Assembly (NCBI RefSeq): GCF_013386765.1
Contig: NZ_JACARE010000040.1
Span: 1-33,590, forward strand
DNA length: 33,590 nt
Reading direction: 5' to 3'
Origin: Pseudomonas yamanorum
GTDB lineage: Bacteria > Pseudomonadota > Gammaproteobacteria > Pseudomonadales > Pseudomonadaceae
Made by a program: the position numbers and the translations under genes. Below the pieces are notes generated by a model, which saw only the letters and a list, made by a program, of their open reading frames with translations, was not told where the DNA came from and did no database searches. Position 1 is the first letter of the stretch. Every line of letters begins with the position of its first letter. Positions 1 through 7,115 of this stretch are shown here, in pieces.

Positions 1-68
1 GTCTTAGGCGCCCCGTTAAACCACGCTGGCCGAACGCAGGTATTACGGAGCGGGTAAACCGGCAGGAC

Positions 69-262
69 GCCGGTTTAGCCGCGACGGGGCAGGGACGCCC
101 CGTCGCGGCGGCCCGCGGAGTAATGCCGGAGAGAGGGCACACCGAGCCATAGCGAGGTGCCGAGTGGTGGGGCAAGAGCGTTTTGCTTACTTTTGCGCTG
201 TTCAAAAGTGAGCCGCTGTAAGAGCGGAACCATAAGCGGCCGTTACCGCAGCAACGGATATG
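69..262 (+). repeat. Long intergenic repeat, copy 1 (inverted relative to copy 2)
   Basis: This segment is the reverse complement of 33396-33588 with about 20 differences by eye. It contains a 13-bp stem (78-90 with 97-109, loop 91-96), a short hairpin ACTTTTG/CAAAAGT (189-195 with 203-209), and a ccgct/agcgg hairpin just after it. A further 9-bp stem (55-63 with 69-77) overlaps its left edge. It ends 18 bp beyond the stop of the minus-strand bamA paralogue, so its hairpins may also end that transcript. Repeats of this kind are familiar between Pseudomonas genes, but I cannot give this one a formal family name. No coding gene is supported in 1-280. Confidence 0.85.
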
Positions 263-280
263 CCCCCACCCTCCAGCAGG

Positions 281-2653
281 TCAAAAATTCTGCCCCATGG
301 AAAACTGGAACACCTGCTTGGTTGCATTCTCCGGCGTACGCACCGGCAGCGCCAGGTTGATACTCAACGGCCCCAACGGGCTATACCACGTAGCACCAAC
401 GCCCACCGAGGCGGCCAACTGACTGAGGTCAACCCCATTGCAACCCTGAGTGGTAGTCAGCGCGCACTTGTCTGAGTACACGTTACCCACATCCCAGAAG
501 ACGGAGGTGCGGACCGACTTGTTGTCCTTGAGGAACGGCATCGGGAACAGGTATTCCGCCCCACCGGTGATCAGAATGTTACCGCCCAACGCCTCCGCAT
601 CCCGGTCTGAATAGTACTCCTGCCCCGCACTGGCATACGCGCCCGTGGCCGGCGTACTACGCGGCCCAAGCGTCCCGCTCTCAAACCCCCGCACCGAACC
701 CTCGCCCCCGGCGGTGTAGTTTTCATAAAACGGCAGGCCGTCCGTCGAGCCGTATCCGTCGGCGTAACCGAGCTTGGTATGGAAGCGCAGCGTTGTCGAA
801 TTGGTAACCGGCAGGAACGCCTGCCCGGAATAATCGACCTTGTAGAAACTCAGGTCACTGCCCGGCACGGTCACCGTCAGGTTCAGGTTCTGCGAGTAAC
901 CACGGGTCGGCATCACGCCTTTGTTCAGGGTTGACTCCGACCAACCCAGGTTGGCCTTGAAGTTGGTGAACTCACTGCCGTTGTGCTGCAGAAAGTCGTA
1001 GATCTCGTCGGAGCTGTAGACACCCGGGTCGATGCTGTCGTGTTGCACCGTCAGGCCAAAACTCAACCGCGAGGTTTCATTGATCGGGTAGCCGAGTGTG
1101 GCCCCGGCGCCATAGCTGTTGATGGAGTAGTAGGAAACACCGCTGCCATCGTCGTAGTAGTTGTTGTAATCGGTGGCGCTATAGAACGCGTTGTAGCCCA
1201 GGCTCACCCCGTCCGGTGTGAAGTAGGGGTTGGTAAAGCCGATGTTGTACTTGCTTTGGTATTGCGAGCGGGTCAAGCCCAGGCTGGCGTAGTTCCCGGT
1301 ACCGAGGAAGTTGTTCTGGGTGATGGAGCCGCCGAGGATCAGCCCCGCATCCTGGGCAAACCCGACGCTGGCGGTGATCGAGCCGGACGCCTGTTCTTCC
1401 ACGGCGTAGTTCACATCCAGCTGGTCATCTACACCCGCCACGGCCGGGGTTTCAACGTTGACCTCTTTAAAGAACCCCAGGCGCTCCAGGCGGACCTTGG
1501 ACTGGTCGATCAGGTAGGTCGAGGCCCAGCCGCCTTCCATCTGGCGCATTTCCCGGCGCAGTACCTGGTCGTCGGTCTTGGTGTTGCCACGGAAGTTGAT
1601 GCGGTTCACGTAGGCGCGCTTGCCCGGGTCGACGGCAAACACGATGTCCACGGTGTGGTCTTCATCGTGGGGTGTGGGTACGCCGTTGACGTTGGCGAAG
1701 GTGTAGCCGTCGTTACCCAGGCGCCGGGTAATCAGGTCCGAGGTGGTGGTCATCAGCTTGCGCGAGAATACCTGGCCTTTCTGCACCAGCAACAGGGCCT
1801 CGAGCTGGTCCTGCGGGACTTTCAATTCGCCGCTGAGCTTCACGTCGCGCACCGTGTATTTCTCGCCTTCGTTGATGTTGACGGTGATGTAGACGTGTTT
1901 CTTGTCCGGGGTGATGGACACCTGGGTCGAGGTGATATCCATGTTGATATAGCCCCGGTCCAGGTAATAGGAGCGCAGGCGCTCCAGGTCACCGGTGAGT
2001 TTTTCGCGGGCGTACTTGTCATCGTTGGTGAAGAACGACAGCCAATTGCTGGTCTTGAGGGTGAAGGTGCCGGCCAGTTCCTTGTCGGTAAATACCTTGT
2101 TGCCCACTACGTTGATGTGCTGGATCGCGGCCACGGAGCCTTCGTCGATCTTGATCTTCAGGCCCACGCGGTTGCGCGGTTGCGGCAGTACTTCGGTGTC
2201 GACCGTGGCCGCGTAGCGACCCTGGGCCACGTACTGGCGCTGCAGTTCGTTGCGCATGCCTTCGAGGGTGGCACGCTGGAAGATCTCGCCCTCGGCCAGG
2301 CCCGACTGCTTCATGCCTTTGAGCAGGTCTTCGGTGGCGATGGCCTTGTTGCCTTCGAACTCGATGCTGGACACCGAGGGGCGCTCGACCACATTGATGA
2401 TCAACACGGTGCCGTCGCGGCTCAACTGGATGTCCTGGAAGAAGCCGGTCTTGAACAACGCGCGGGTGGAATCCACCAGGCGCCGATCATCCGCTTCGTC
2501 CCCCACGTTCAGCGGCAAGGCACCAAACACGCTGCCTGCAGAAACCCGTTGCAGGCCGTTGATACGGATATCCGAGATTTTGAAGGCTTCAGCGTGTGCA
2601 AGTGTGACATTGAGCAGCAGCGCAACCGAGCAGAGCAGGCGCGAAAAATTCAT
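281..2653 (-). CDS. bamA: Outer membrane assembly factor BamA, second-copy paralogue
   Basis: This 790-residue protein has the full BamA architecture. A signal peptide ends near AHAEA (about residue 22), five POTRA repeats run to about residue 425, and a C-terminal 16-strand barrel ends in FSMGQNF, a beta-signal with terminal Phe. The loop-6 VRGF motif is present in GGEGSVRGF. BamA folds and inserts barrel proteins into the outer membrane with BamB-E. The start is ATG at 2653 with GGAAAAGA upstream; a TTG lies one codon earlier. In Pseudomonas the housekeeping bamA sits between rseP and the skp/lpxD/fabZ genes. None of these is here, so this is probably an additional copy, divergent from a CpxRA-like pair that may regulate it. 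That it is a paralogue is inferred from context. Confidence 0.93.
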   Translation of the reverse strand: MNFSRLLCSVALLLNVTLAHAEAFKISDIRINGLQRVSAGSVFGALPLNVGDEADDRRLVDSTRALFKTGFFQDIQLSRDGTVLIINVVERPSVSSIEFEGNKAIATEDLLKGMKQSGLAEGEIFQRATLEGMRNELQRQYVAQGRYAATVDTEVLPQPRNRVGLKIKIDEGSVAAIQHINVVGNKVFTDKELAGTFTLKTSNWLSFFTNDDKYAREKLTGDLERLRSYYLDRGYINMDITSTQVSITPDKKHVYITVNINEGEKYTVRDVKLSGELKVPQDQLEALLLVQKGQVFSRKLMTTTSDLITRRLGNDGYTFANVNGVPTPHDEDHTVDIVFAVDPGKRAYVNRINFRGNTKTDDQVLRREMRQMEGGWASTYLIDQSKVRLERLGFFKEVNVETPAVAGVDDQLDVNYAVEEQASGSITASVGFAQDAGLILGGSITQNNFLGTGNYASLGLTRSQYQSKYNIGFTNPYFTPDGVSLGYNAFYSATDYNNYYDDGSGVSYYSINSYGAGATLGYPINETSRLSFGLTVQHDSIDPGVYSSDEIYDFLQHNGSEFTNFKANLGWSESTLNKGVMPTRGYSQNLNLTVTVPGSDLSFYKVDYSGQAFLPVTNSTTLRFHTKLGYADGYGSTDGLPFYENYTAGGEGSVRGFESGTLGPRSTPATGAYASAGQEYYSDRDAEALGGNILITGGAEYLFPMPFLKDNKSVRTSVFWDVGNVYSDKCALTTTQGCNGVDLSQLAASVGVGATWYSPLGPLSINLALPVRTPENATKQVFQFSMGQNF

Positions 2654-2779
2654 CAAGATCTTTTCCAGAACACATCGACAAGCAGCGCAAGCGCGCCGGG
2701 ATGACCCGCCGCAGACGGGTCACCACAACGCGGCCAGACGGGTGGACGGCAAGCATAAGAGCGCCGGGGGTTTGGTGCG

Positions 2780-2805
2780 GTTAACCAAGTGTCAAGTTAG
2801 GTAAA
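2780..2805 (+). promoter_or_regulatory. Candidate CpxR-type boxes, three phased pentamers
   Basis: GTTAA (2780), GTCAA (2791) and GTAAA (2801) run in the same direction at 11- and 10-bp steps, about one helical turn each. The E. coli CpxR site is GTAAA-N5-GTAAA; GTCAA-GTTAG-GTAAA here differs at one position. The site is 62-87 bp upstream of the response-regulator start and about 130-150 bp upstream of the divergent bamA paralogue. Binding by the neighbouring regulator is an inference. Confidence 0.45.
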
Positions 2806-2866
2806 GGTTGGCCCCGGGGCGGTGACGCTGGGCGATACTGTGGCCAGACCCCTTCACGAGCTCGCC

Positions 2867-3550
2867 ATGATCCGCGTATTGCTAGTCGACGATGACCAGG
2901 AACTGACTGAAATGCTGAGCCAATACCTGGAGCATGAAGGCTTTGAGGCGACCTGCGTGCACACCGGCGAGGAGGGCGAAGTGGAGGCGCTGTCGGGGCG
3001 CTACAGCATTGTGGTACTGGACGTGATGCTGCCCAGGCTGTCGGGCATCGAGGTGCTGCGGCGTATCCGCGCCAGCAGCCAGGTGCCGGTGGTGTTGCTC
3101 ACCGCCCGCGGCGACAACATCGACCGCATCACCGGGCTGGAGCTTGGCGCGGACGATTACGTGCCCAAGCCCAGTTCCCCCGGTGAGCTGGTGGCGCGCC
3201 TGCGCGCCATCATGCGCCGGGTGCAGCCCGTGGGCCAGCCGACCGGGGAGGTCATCAAGACCGGCGCGCTGATGCTGTGGCCCGGCAAACGCCAGGCCCG
3301 TTGGAACGGTTGCGAGCTGGGGCTGACCAGCACCGAATTCAGCCTGCTTGAAGTGCTGGCCCGCTGCGCCGGCCAGGTGGTGAGCAAAAAGGACCTGTCC
3401 CTCAACGCCCTGGGTTGCCCGCTGACCCGCTATGACCGGCGCATCGACGTGCACATCAGCAGCATTCGCCAGAAGTTGGGCCCGCGCCCCGACGCCAAGG
3501 CCTGGATCCAGAGTGTGCGCGGCCTCGGCTACCTGTTGATCGCCGAATGA
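2867..3550 (+). CDS. OmpR-family response regulator, CpxR-like
   Basis: This 227-residue two-domain regulator has an N-terminal receiver and a C-terminal winged helix. Receiver landmarks are the acidic cluster VDDD (8-10), phospho-acceptor Asp52 in VVLDVMLP, Thr79 in LLTARG and Lys101 in the KPSSP loop. The winged helix carries LTSTEFSLLEVLA and ends in VRGLGYLL. Spacing and phrases such as DRITGLELGADDY, LTRYDRRIDVHIS and IRQKLG resemble CpxR. The ATG at 2867 is preferred because it begins directly with MIRVLLVDDD; an in-frame start at 2822 would add 15 unrelated residues. The stop overlaps the kinase start by 4 bp (ATGA), showing translational coupling. It probably controls envelope-stress genes, including the divergent bamA copy. 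Confidence 0.92.
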   Translation: MIRVLLVDDDQELTEMLSQYLEHEGFEATCVHTGEEGEVEALSGRYSIVVLDVMLPRLSGIEVLRRIRASSQVPVVLLTARGDNIDRITGLELGADDYVPKPSSPGELVARLRAIMRRVQPVGQPTGEVIKTGALMLWPGKRQARWNGCELGLTSTEFSLLEVLARCAGQVVSKKDLSLNALGCPLTRYDRRIDVHISSIRQKLGPRPDAKAWIQSVRGLGYLLIAE

Positions 3551-4827
3551 TGAAACCCAGCCGGCTGTTCTGGAAACTGTTCCTGGCCTTTTGGCTGGCC
3601 ACCAGCCTGACGTTCCTGGTGGGGTTGAGCATTCTGGTGGCGGGCAGCCTGGGGCCCGGGGATCATCACCTGGATGCGATCCTGGCCAGCGAAGAACAGT
3701 TGCTGGCGCAATACGGTGTCGATTCGGGCCGCCAGCTCCTGGCGGTGTGGGAGCCTGCCCGCGGCCAGGCCATCGGTGTCTATGACAGTGCCGGTCAACT
3801 GCTGGCCGGCATGCCGGTCCTGCGGCCGGCTTATGAAAAGTCGCTGATCAGCAAGGACGGCGTCGCGCTGTCACTGAGGTCGTCCCTGAAACCTCACGAC
3901 CCCGGGCGGCTGGGCCATTGGATTCCGTTGATCATCGGCACCATGATGAGTGCGCTGTTCAGCGGGTACATGGCCTACTACCTGGCGTGGCCGTTGGCAT
4001 TCCTGCGGCGGGCGATGGGCGAGGTGGCCCAGGGGCGCTTCGAAACCCGGGTGCGGCCGATGATGGGCAAGCGCCGTGATGAAATCGTCGACCTGGCCGA
4101 AGACTGCGACCGCATGGCCAACCAGCTGAGACTGCTGGTGGAAGCCCAGCAACAGCTGCTGCACGACATCTCCCATGAACTGCGCTCACCGTTGACGCGC
4201 ATGCAAGCGGCCATCGGGCTGCTGCAGCAAGCCCCGGCACGCGAGGAAATGCTCGGGCGCATCCAGCGTGAATCGGCGCGCATGGACACACTGATCGAGG
4301 CGCTGTTGACCCTGGCGCGCGTGCAGGGCCGCCCCGAGAGCATCGAGCGCGAGCCGGTGGATATCGTCGAATTGCTGGCGGTGATTGTCGAGGATGCGCA
4401 GTTCGAGGCCGGTATCAAAGGCTGTCGTGTCAGCTTGCAGGCGTGCCCGGCCTTTGTCAGTTGTGCCAGCGGCGAGCTGTTGTACCGGTGTTTCGAGAAT
4501 ATCGTTCGAAATGCGGTGCGCTACACGCGACCGGATACGACGGTGCTGGTCACGGCGCAGATCAATCCCTACACACCCTGGCTGAGGGTTTTGATCAGTG
4601 ACCAGGGGCCGGGGGTTGAACCGCTGCGGTTGCCGCGTATTTTCTGGCCCTTTGAACGCGGCCCGAACGACGCCGATAGCGGTTTCGGACTGGGCCTGGC
4701 GATCGCCTTGCGGGCTGTGGAAATGCATGGCGGTACCATCGTGGCGTACAACCAGCCACCCGGCGGGTTGACCGTGGAAATCAACCTGCCCCGGCTGGGA
4801 TCTTTACACGAAATTACATTGGCTTGA
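3547..4827 (+). CDS. Sensor histidine kinase, CpxA-like
   Basis: This 426-residue inner-membrane kinase has a first membrane segment at about 10-34, a periplasmic region to about 122, and a second membrane segment at about 123-143. A HAMP-like linker follows, then the dimerization domain with phospho-acceptor His210 in HDISHELRSPLTR. The ATPase domain shows an N box (FENIVRNAVRYT), a G1 box (DQGPGV) and a G2 box (GFGLGLAIALRAVEMHGG). The HELRSPLTR box and overall layout resemble CpxA. It would autophosphorylate in response to an envelope signal and pass phosphate to Asp52 of the upstream regulator, with which it overlaps by 4 bp. The periplasmic part is short, and its signal cannot be read from sequence. 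Confidence 0.92.
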   Translation: MMKPSRLFWKLFLAFWLATSLTFLVGLSILVAGSLGPGDHHLDAILASEEQLLAQYGVDSGRQLLAVWEPARGQAIGVYDSAGQLLAGMPVLRPAYEKSLISKDGVALSLRSSLKPHDPGRLGHWIPLIIGTMMSALFSGYMAYYLAWPLAFLRRAMGEVAQGRFETRVRPMMGKRRDEIVDLAEDCDRMANQLRLLVEAQQQLLHDISHELRSPLTRMQAAIGLLQQAPAREEMLGRIQRESARMDTLIEALLTLARVQGRPESIEREPVDIVELLAVIVEDAQFEAGIKGCRVSLQACPAFVSCASGELLYRCFENIVRNAVRYTRPDTTVLVTAQINPYTPWLRVLISDQGPGVEPLRLPRIFWPFERGPNDADSGFGLGLAIALRAVEMHGGTIVAYNQPPGGLTVEINLPRLGSLHEITLA

Positions 4828-4907
4828 CCGCCCTGTACGCCCTGCGCCCTTAGACTTTCCCTCTGCGTGAGCTGATGTTCAGTGACGCCATTGGCGTGGA
4901 GGTGGCG

Positions 4908-5342
4908 ATGTTTCAGGTGCACAAAAAGGGCTTCGTGGCCGGCAAGAAAATGGTCGATGGGTTGGTGCCCTACGATTTCTTCTGCGAAGACAGCCCGGCG
5001 ATCAATCTGTTTGTGTTTACCGGTTCGGCCGCCCTCGGCCAAACCGTGGAAGAGCAAACATTGTGGGGCTTTACCCGGCTGGAGCGGTTCGAAGCCATGA
5101 GCGGCGCCCTGGTGGCAAACAGGAAGAACGACGGCTGGTTTCAAAGCGTCAACGTACTCACCGGGCCCAACCAGAACGGCACCCAAAGCGTGAAGTTCCA
5201 GCGGGTGCTGAAGATCATCAGGCATGTCACTGCAACCAAGTTTGAATACGAGATTCATACGGATGAAGGCGACACCTACTTTACCCGCCGGCCCGCTGCG
5301 CCCGACTGTGCGCAAACCATTATTTATGCAGCGGATCAGTGA
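4908..5342 (+). CDS. Hypothetical protein, 144 residues
   Basis: I do not recognise this family. The product is a soluble protein of mixed alpha/beta look, with no signal peptide or membrane segment. It contains a FVFTGSAALGQTVEEQTLWGF stretch split by polar residues, and two cysteines (early FFCED, late APDCAQ). The ATG at 4908 is chosen because GGAGGT lies 4 bases upstream (4898-4903); an in-frame ATG at 4875 has no such site. It follows the CpxA-like kinase by 80 bp on the same strand and overlaps the minus-strand receiver-HPt gene tail-to-tail by 23 bp. Read-through from the kinase operon is possible. No function is proposed. Confidence 0.75.
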   Translation: MFQVHKKGFVAGKKMVDGLVPYDFFCEDSPAINLFVFTGSAALGQTVEEQTLWGFTRLERFEAMSGALVANRKNDGWFQSVNVLTGPNQNGTQSVKFQRVLKIIRHVTATKFEYEIHTDEGDTYFTRRPAAPDCAQTIIYAADQ

Positions 5343-6198
5343 TGCCCGGATCGCCCCCAAGGCAGTCCACCAGGTGCACCAGGCAGCGTTCCAGCGCATC
5401 GGCCAGTTCCTCTAGCCTGCCCGGCGAAGCCTGTGCAGCAGCCTCAAGGTTTTCGCAGCACACAATCAGCTGTTCGTAGCGAATCAACCGGGCGGGGCCT
5501 TTCACCCTATGGGCAAACTCCGCCAACCCTTCCCGGTCATCCTCCCGGATCAGCGTGGCCAGAAGGTCGATATCCACGCGACTGTTGCTCAGTAACTCAT
5601 CCTTCAATTCCTGAATCACCGCGGGGTTGTCGAAGGTGAATGCGCCCAGCTGTTTTTCGATGCATGTGATGCTGGGGTCGGCCCCTTGATCCTGTGCAAA
5701 GCACTCGGCCTGTAAAGGCTGCAAACGGTCGATCAGTTGCTGAAGACTCACGGGTTTGAACAGGCAGTCATTCATGCCCGAGTCGAGGCAACGCTGTTTT
5801 TCTTCCGGCGCGGTGTTGGCGGTGAAACCCAGCAGCAGGCAGTTGGGTTCCCCTCGTTGTTGCTCTTGCCGGCGAATCGAGCGCGCCAGTTCATAGCCGC
5901 TCATGCCGGGCATGTTGCAATCGCTGATTACCACGTCGAACGGTTGGCTGTTCCACAGTTCCAACGCGTGCGTGCCACTTTGCGCCTCATGTACGTCGTG
6001 CCCCAGGTAACTGAGTTGTTGGCGCAAGACCACACGGTTGGCGATGAAGTCATCCACGATCAGTACGCTTAATGCACCGCTGGCCTTTGGGGGCTGCGGT
6101 GGCTGCTCGGCGGGCGCGTCCATCAGTTGTTGGCGATCGCTCAGCCCCAGGTCGTCGGCGCAAATGCCTTCACATTCGTTGATCAAGTGTTTCAACAC
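5320..6198 (-). CDS. Receiver-HPt phosphorelay protein without kinase domain
   Basis: This 292-residue protein resembles the C-terminal part of an unorthodox EvgS/BvgS-type sensor. A receiver domain spans about 43-160, with acidic Asp49/Asp50, phospho-acceptor Asp93 in VVISDCNMPGMSG and Lys148 in LFKPV. An HPt domain spans about 190-285, with His230 in AHRVKGPARLI. There is no HisKA or HATPase domain, and none is encoded within several kb upstream. The start is GTG at 6198, preceded by AGGGG. It begins 8 bp after the stop of the BvgA-like regulator, so the two are co-transcribed. It could shuttle phosphate from a distant kinase to that regulator, or be the remnant of a lost full-length sensor. 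The intact reading frame and catalytic residues favour function. Confidence 0.88.
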   Translation of the reverse strand: MLKHLINECEGICADDLGLSDRQQLMDAPAEQPPQPPKASGALSVLIVDDFIANRVVLRQQLSYLGHDVHEAQSGTHALELWNSQPFDVVISDCNMPGMSGYELARSIRRQEQQRGEPNCLLLGFTANTAPEEKQRCLDSGMNDCLFKPVSLQQLIDRLQPLQAECFAQDQGADPSITCIEKQLGAFTFDNPAVIQELKDELLSNSRVDIDLLATLIREDDREGLAEFAHRVKGPARLIRYEQLIVCCENLEAAAQASPGRLEELADALERCLVHLVDCLGGDPGITDPLHK

Positions 6199-6206
6199 GC
6201 CAGCCC

Positions 6207-6833
6207 CTAAATAATACTATTGCGCCGCGCCATATCCGCGAGCTCAACCACCGACGTCACATTCAGCTTTGCGAAAAGCCGGGCTTTATAACAGCTGATG
6301 GTCTTGCTGCTGAGCAGGATATTGGTGGCGATGTCTTTATTGCTCATGCCGTTGGACAGCTGCTGGAACACCGAGAGTTCACGGTTGGACAAGGTCGCAA
6401 TCAGTTGCTCCTCGTGCGTGAACACACCGACCTTGCCATTGAGCGGAACGCTGCTCTGGGGGAAGTACACATAGCCGTCCATCACGCTCTTGATGGCCTG
6501 GGGCAGGGTACTGAGCTCATCGCTCTTGCAGATAAAACCGGCGGCCCCGGCAGTGACGCAGCGCATGGCGTAATGCTCGGGTGACAGGTAGGACAGCACG
6601 ATGATTTTGGGGGTCATTTCCAGCGCGCGGATTCTCTCGATCACCGTGATGCCGTCCATGCGCGGCATGGTGATATCCAGCAGTACCAGGTCGGGCGTCC
6701 ATTCACGGACCGCGGTGATCGCATCAACACCATTGTCGGCTTCTGCCACGACTTTGTGCCCGGCCTGAGTCACCAGCGCGCGTACGGAAGCTCTGATAAA
6801 GGGGTGGTCATCGACCAGTACAACTTTATGCAT
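6207..6833 (-). CDS. NarL/FixJ-family response regulator, BvgA/EvgA-like
   Basis: The 208-residue product has an N-terminal receiver with Asp53 in DLVLLDITMPRMDG and Lys103 in GFICKSDE. The C-terminal LuxR-type helix-turn-helix has the conserved pattern LSNRELSVFQQLSNGMSNKDIA and SSKTISCYKARLFAKL. The FICKSDE phrase and SCYK recognition region are typical of the BvgA/EvgA branch, whose partners are multi-step hybrid sensors. Start ATG 6833 has AGGGAAG upstream; a TTG two codons earlier is less likely. The receiver-HPt gene follows 8 bp downstream, and a 282-bp gap separates this gene from the divergent LPMO gene, which makes that gene a likely target. Confidence 0.93.
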   Translation of the reverse strand: MHKVVLVDDHPFIRASVRALVTQAGHKVVAEADNGVDAITAVREWTPDLVLLDITMPRMDGITVIERIRALEMTPKIIVLSYLSPEHYAMRCVTAGAAGFICKSDELSTLPQAIKSVMDGYVYFPQSSVPLNGKVGVFTHEEQLIATLSNRELSVFQQLSNGMSNKDIATNILLSSKTISCYKARLFAKLNVTSVVELADMARRNSII

Positions 6834-6914
6834 GTGCAACTTCCCTGATCGTCTGATGGAGTTTGGCGCGGGATATTAACGCTGTTTCGATGTCAGTCAT
6901 GTCTCTTAAAGATG

Positions 6915-6991
6915 TAGGAAATTGCCCGGAAATTTTGTCGCTCACTTAGCTCTACTCATTAGAGCTGTCTATAAGAAATTTCTTGCAAGAA
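6915..6991 (+). promoter_or_regulatory. Candidate BvgA-type operator cluster in divergent promoter region
   Basis: The AT-rich region between the BvgA-like regulator and gbpA has TAGGAAA at 6915-6921, a 7-bp inverted repeat AGCTCTA/TAGAGCT (6948-6954, 6960-6966), and two overlapping palindromes, AAGAAATTTCTT (6973-6984) and TTCTTGCAAGAA (6980-6991). TAGGAAA, TAAGAAA and TTTCTTG resemble the TTTC(C/T)TA heptads known for BvgA. Orientation and spacing were not compared with a binding model. Promoters for both genes must lie in 6834-7115, but I cannot assign -35/-10 boxes. Confidence 0.35.
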
Positions 6992-7115
6992 CGTAAGTGG
7001 CGGCTCACAGACTTCGTCCTTTCTTCCCGATAGGCTTTCTTTCCGTTGTTCGGCGTTACGCCGTGCAAAAGAACGGCGCCTGCCTGGCGTTCTCACTTGC
7101 AGTCTGGAAATAGTG

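Noticed and set aside
157..475. Small frames at the left end
   Set aside because: They lie in the long repeat and the antisense of the bamA 3' end.
983..2704. 573-residue plus-strand open frame opposite bamA
   Set aside because: It is antisense to a clear BamA; long antisense frames are common in GC-rich DNA, and its composition (Val, Gly, His, Gln rich) matches no family.
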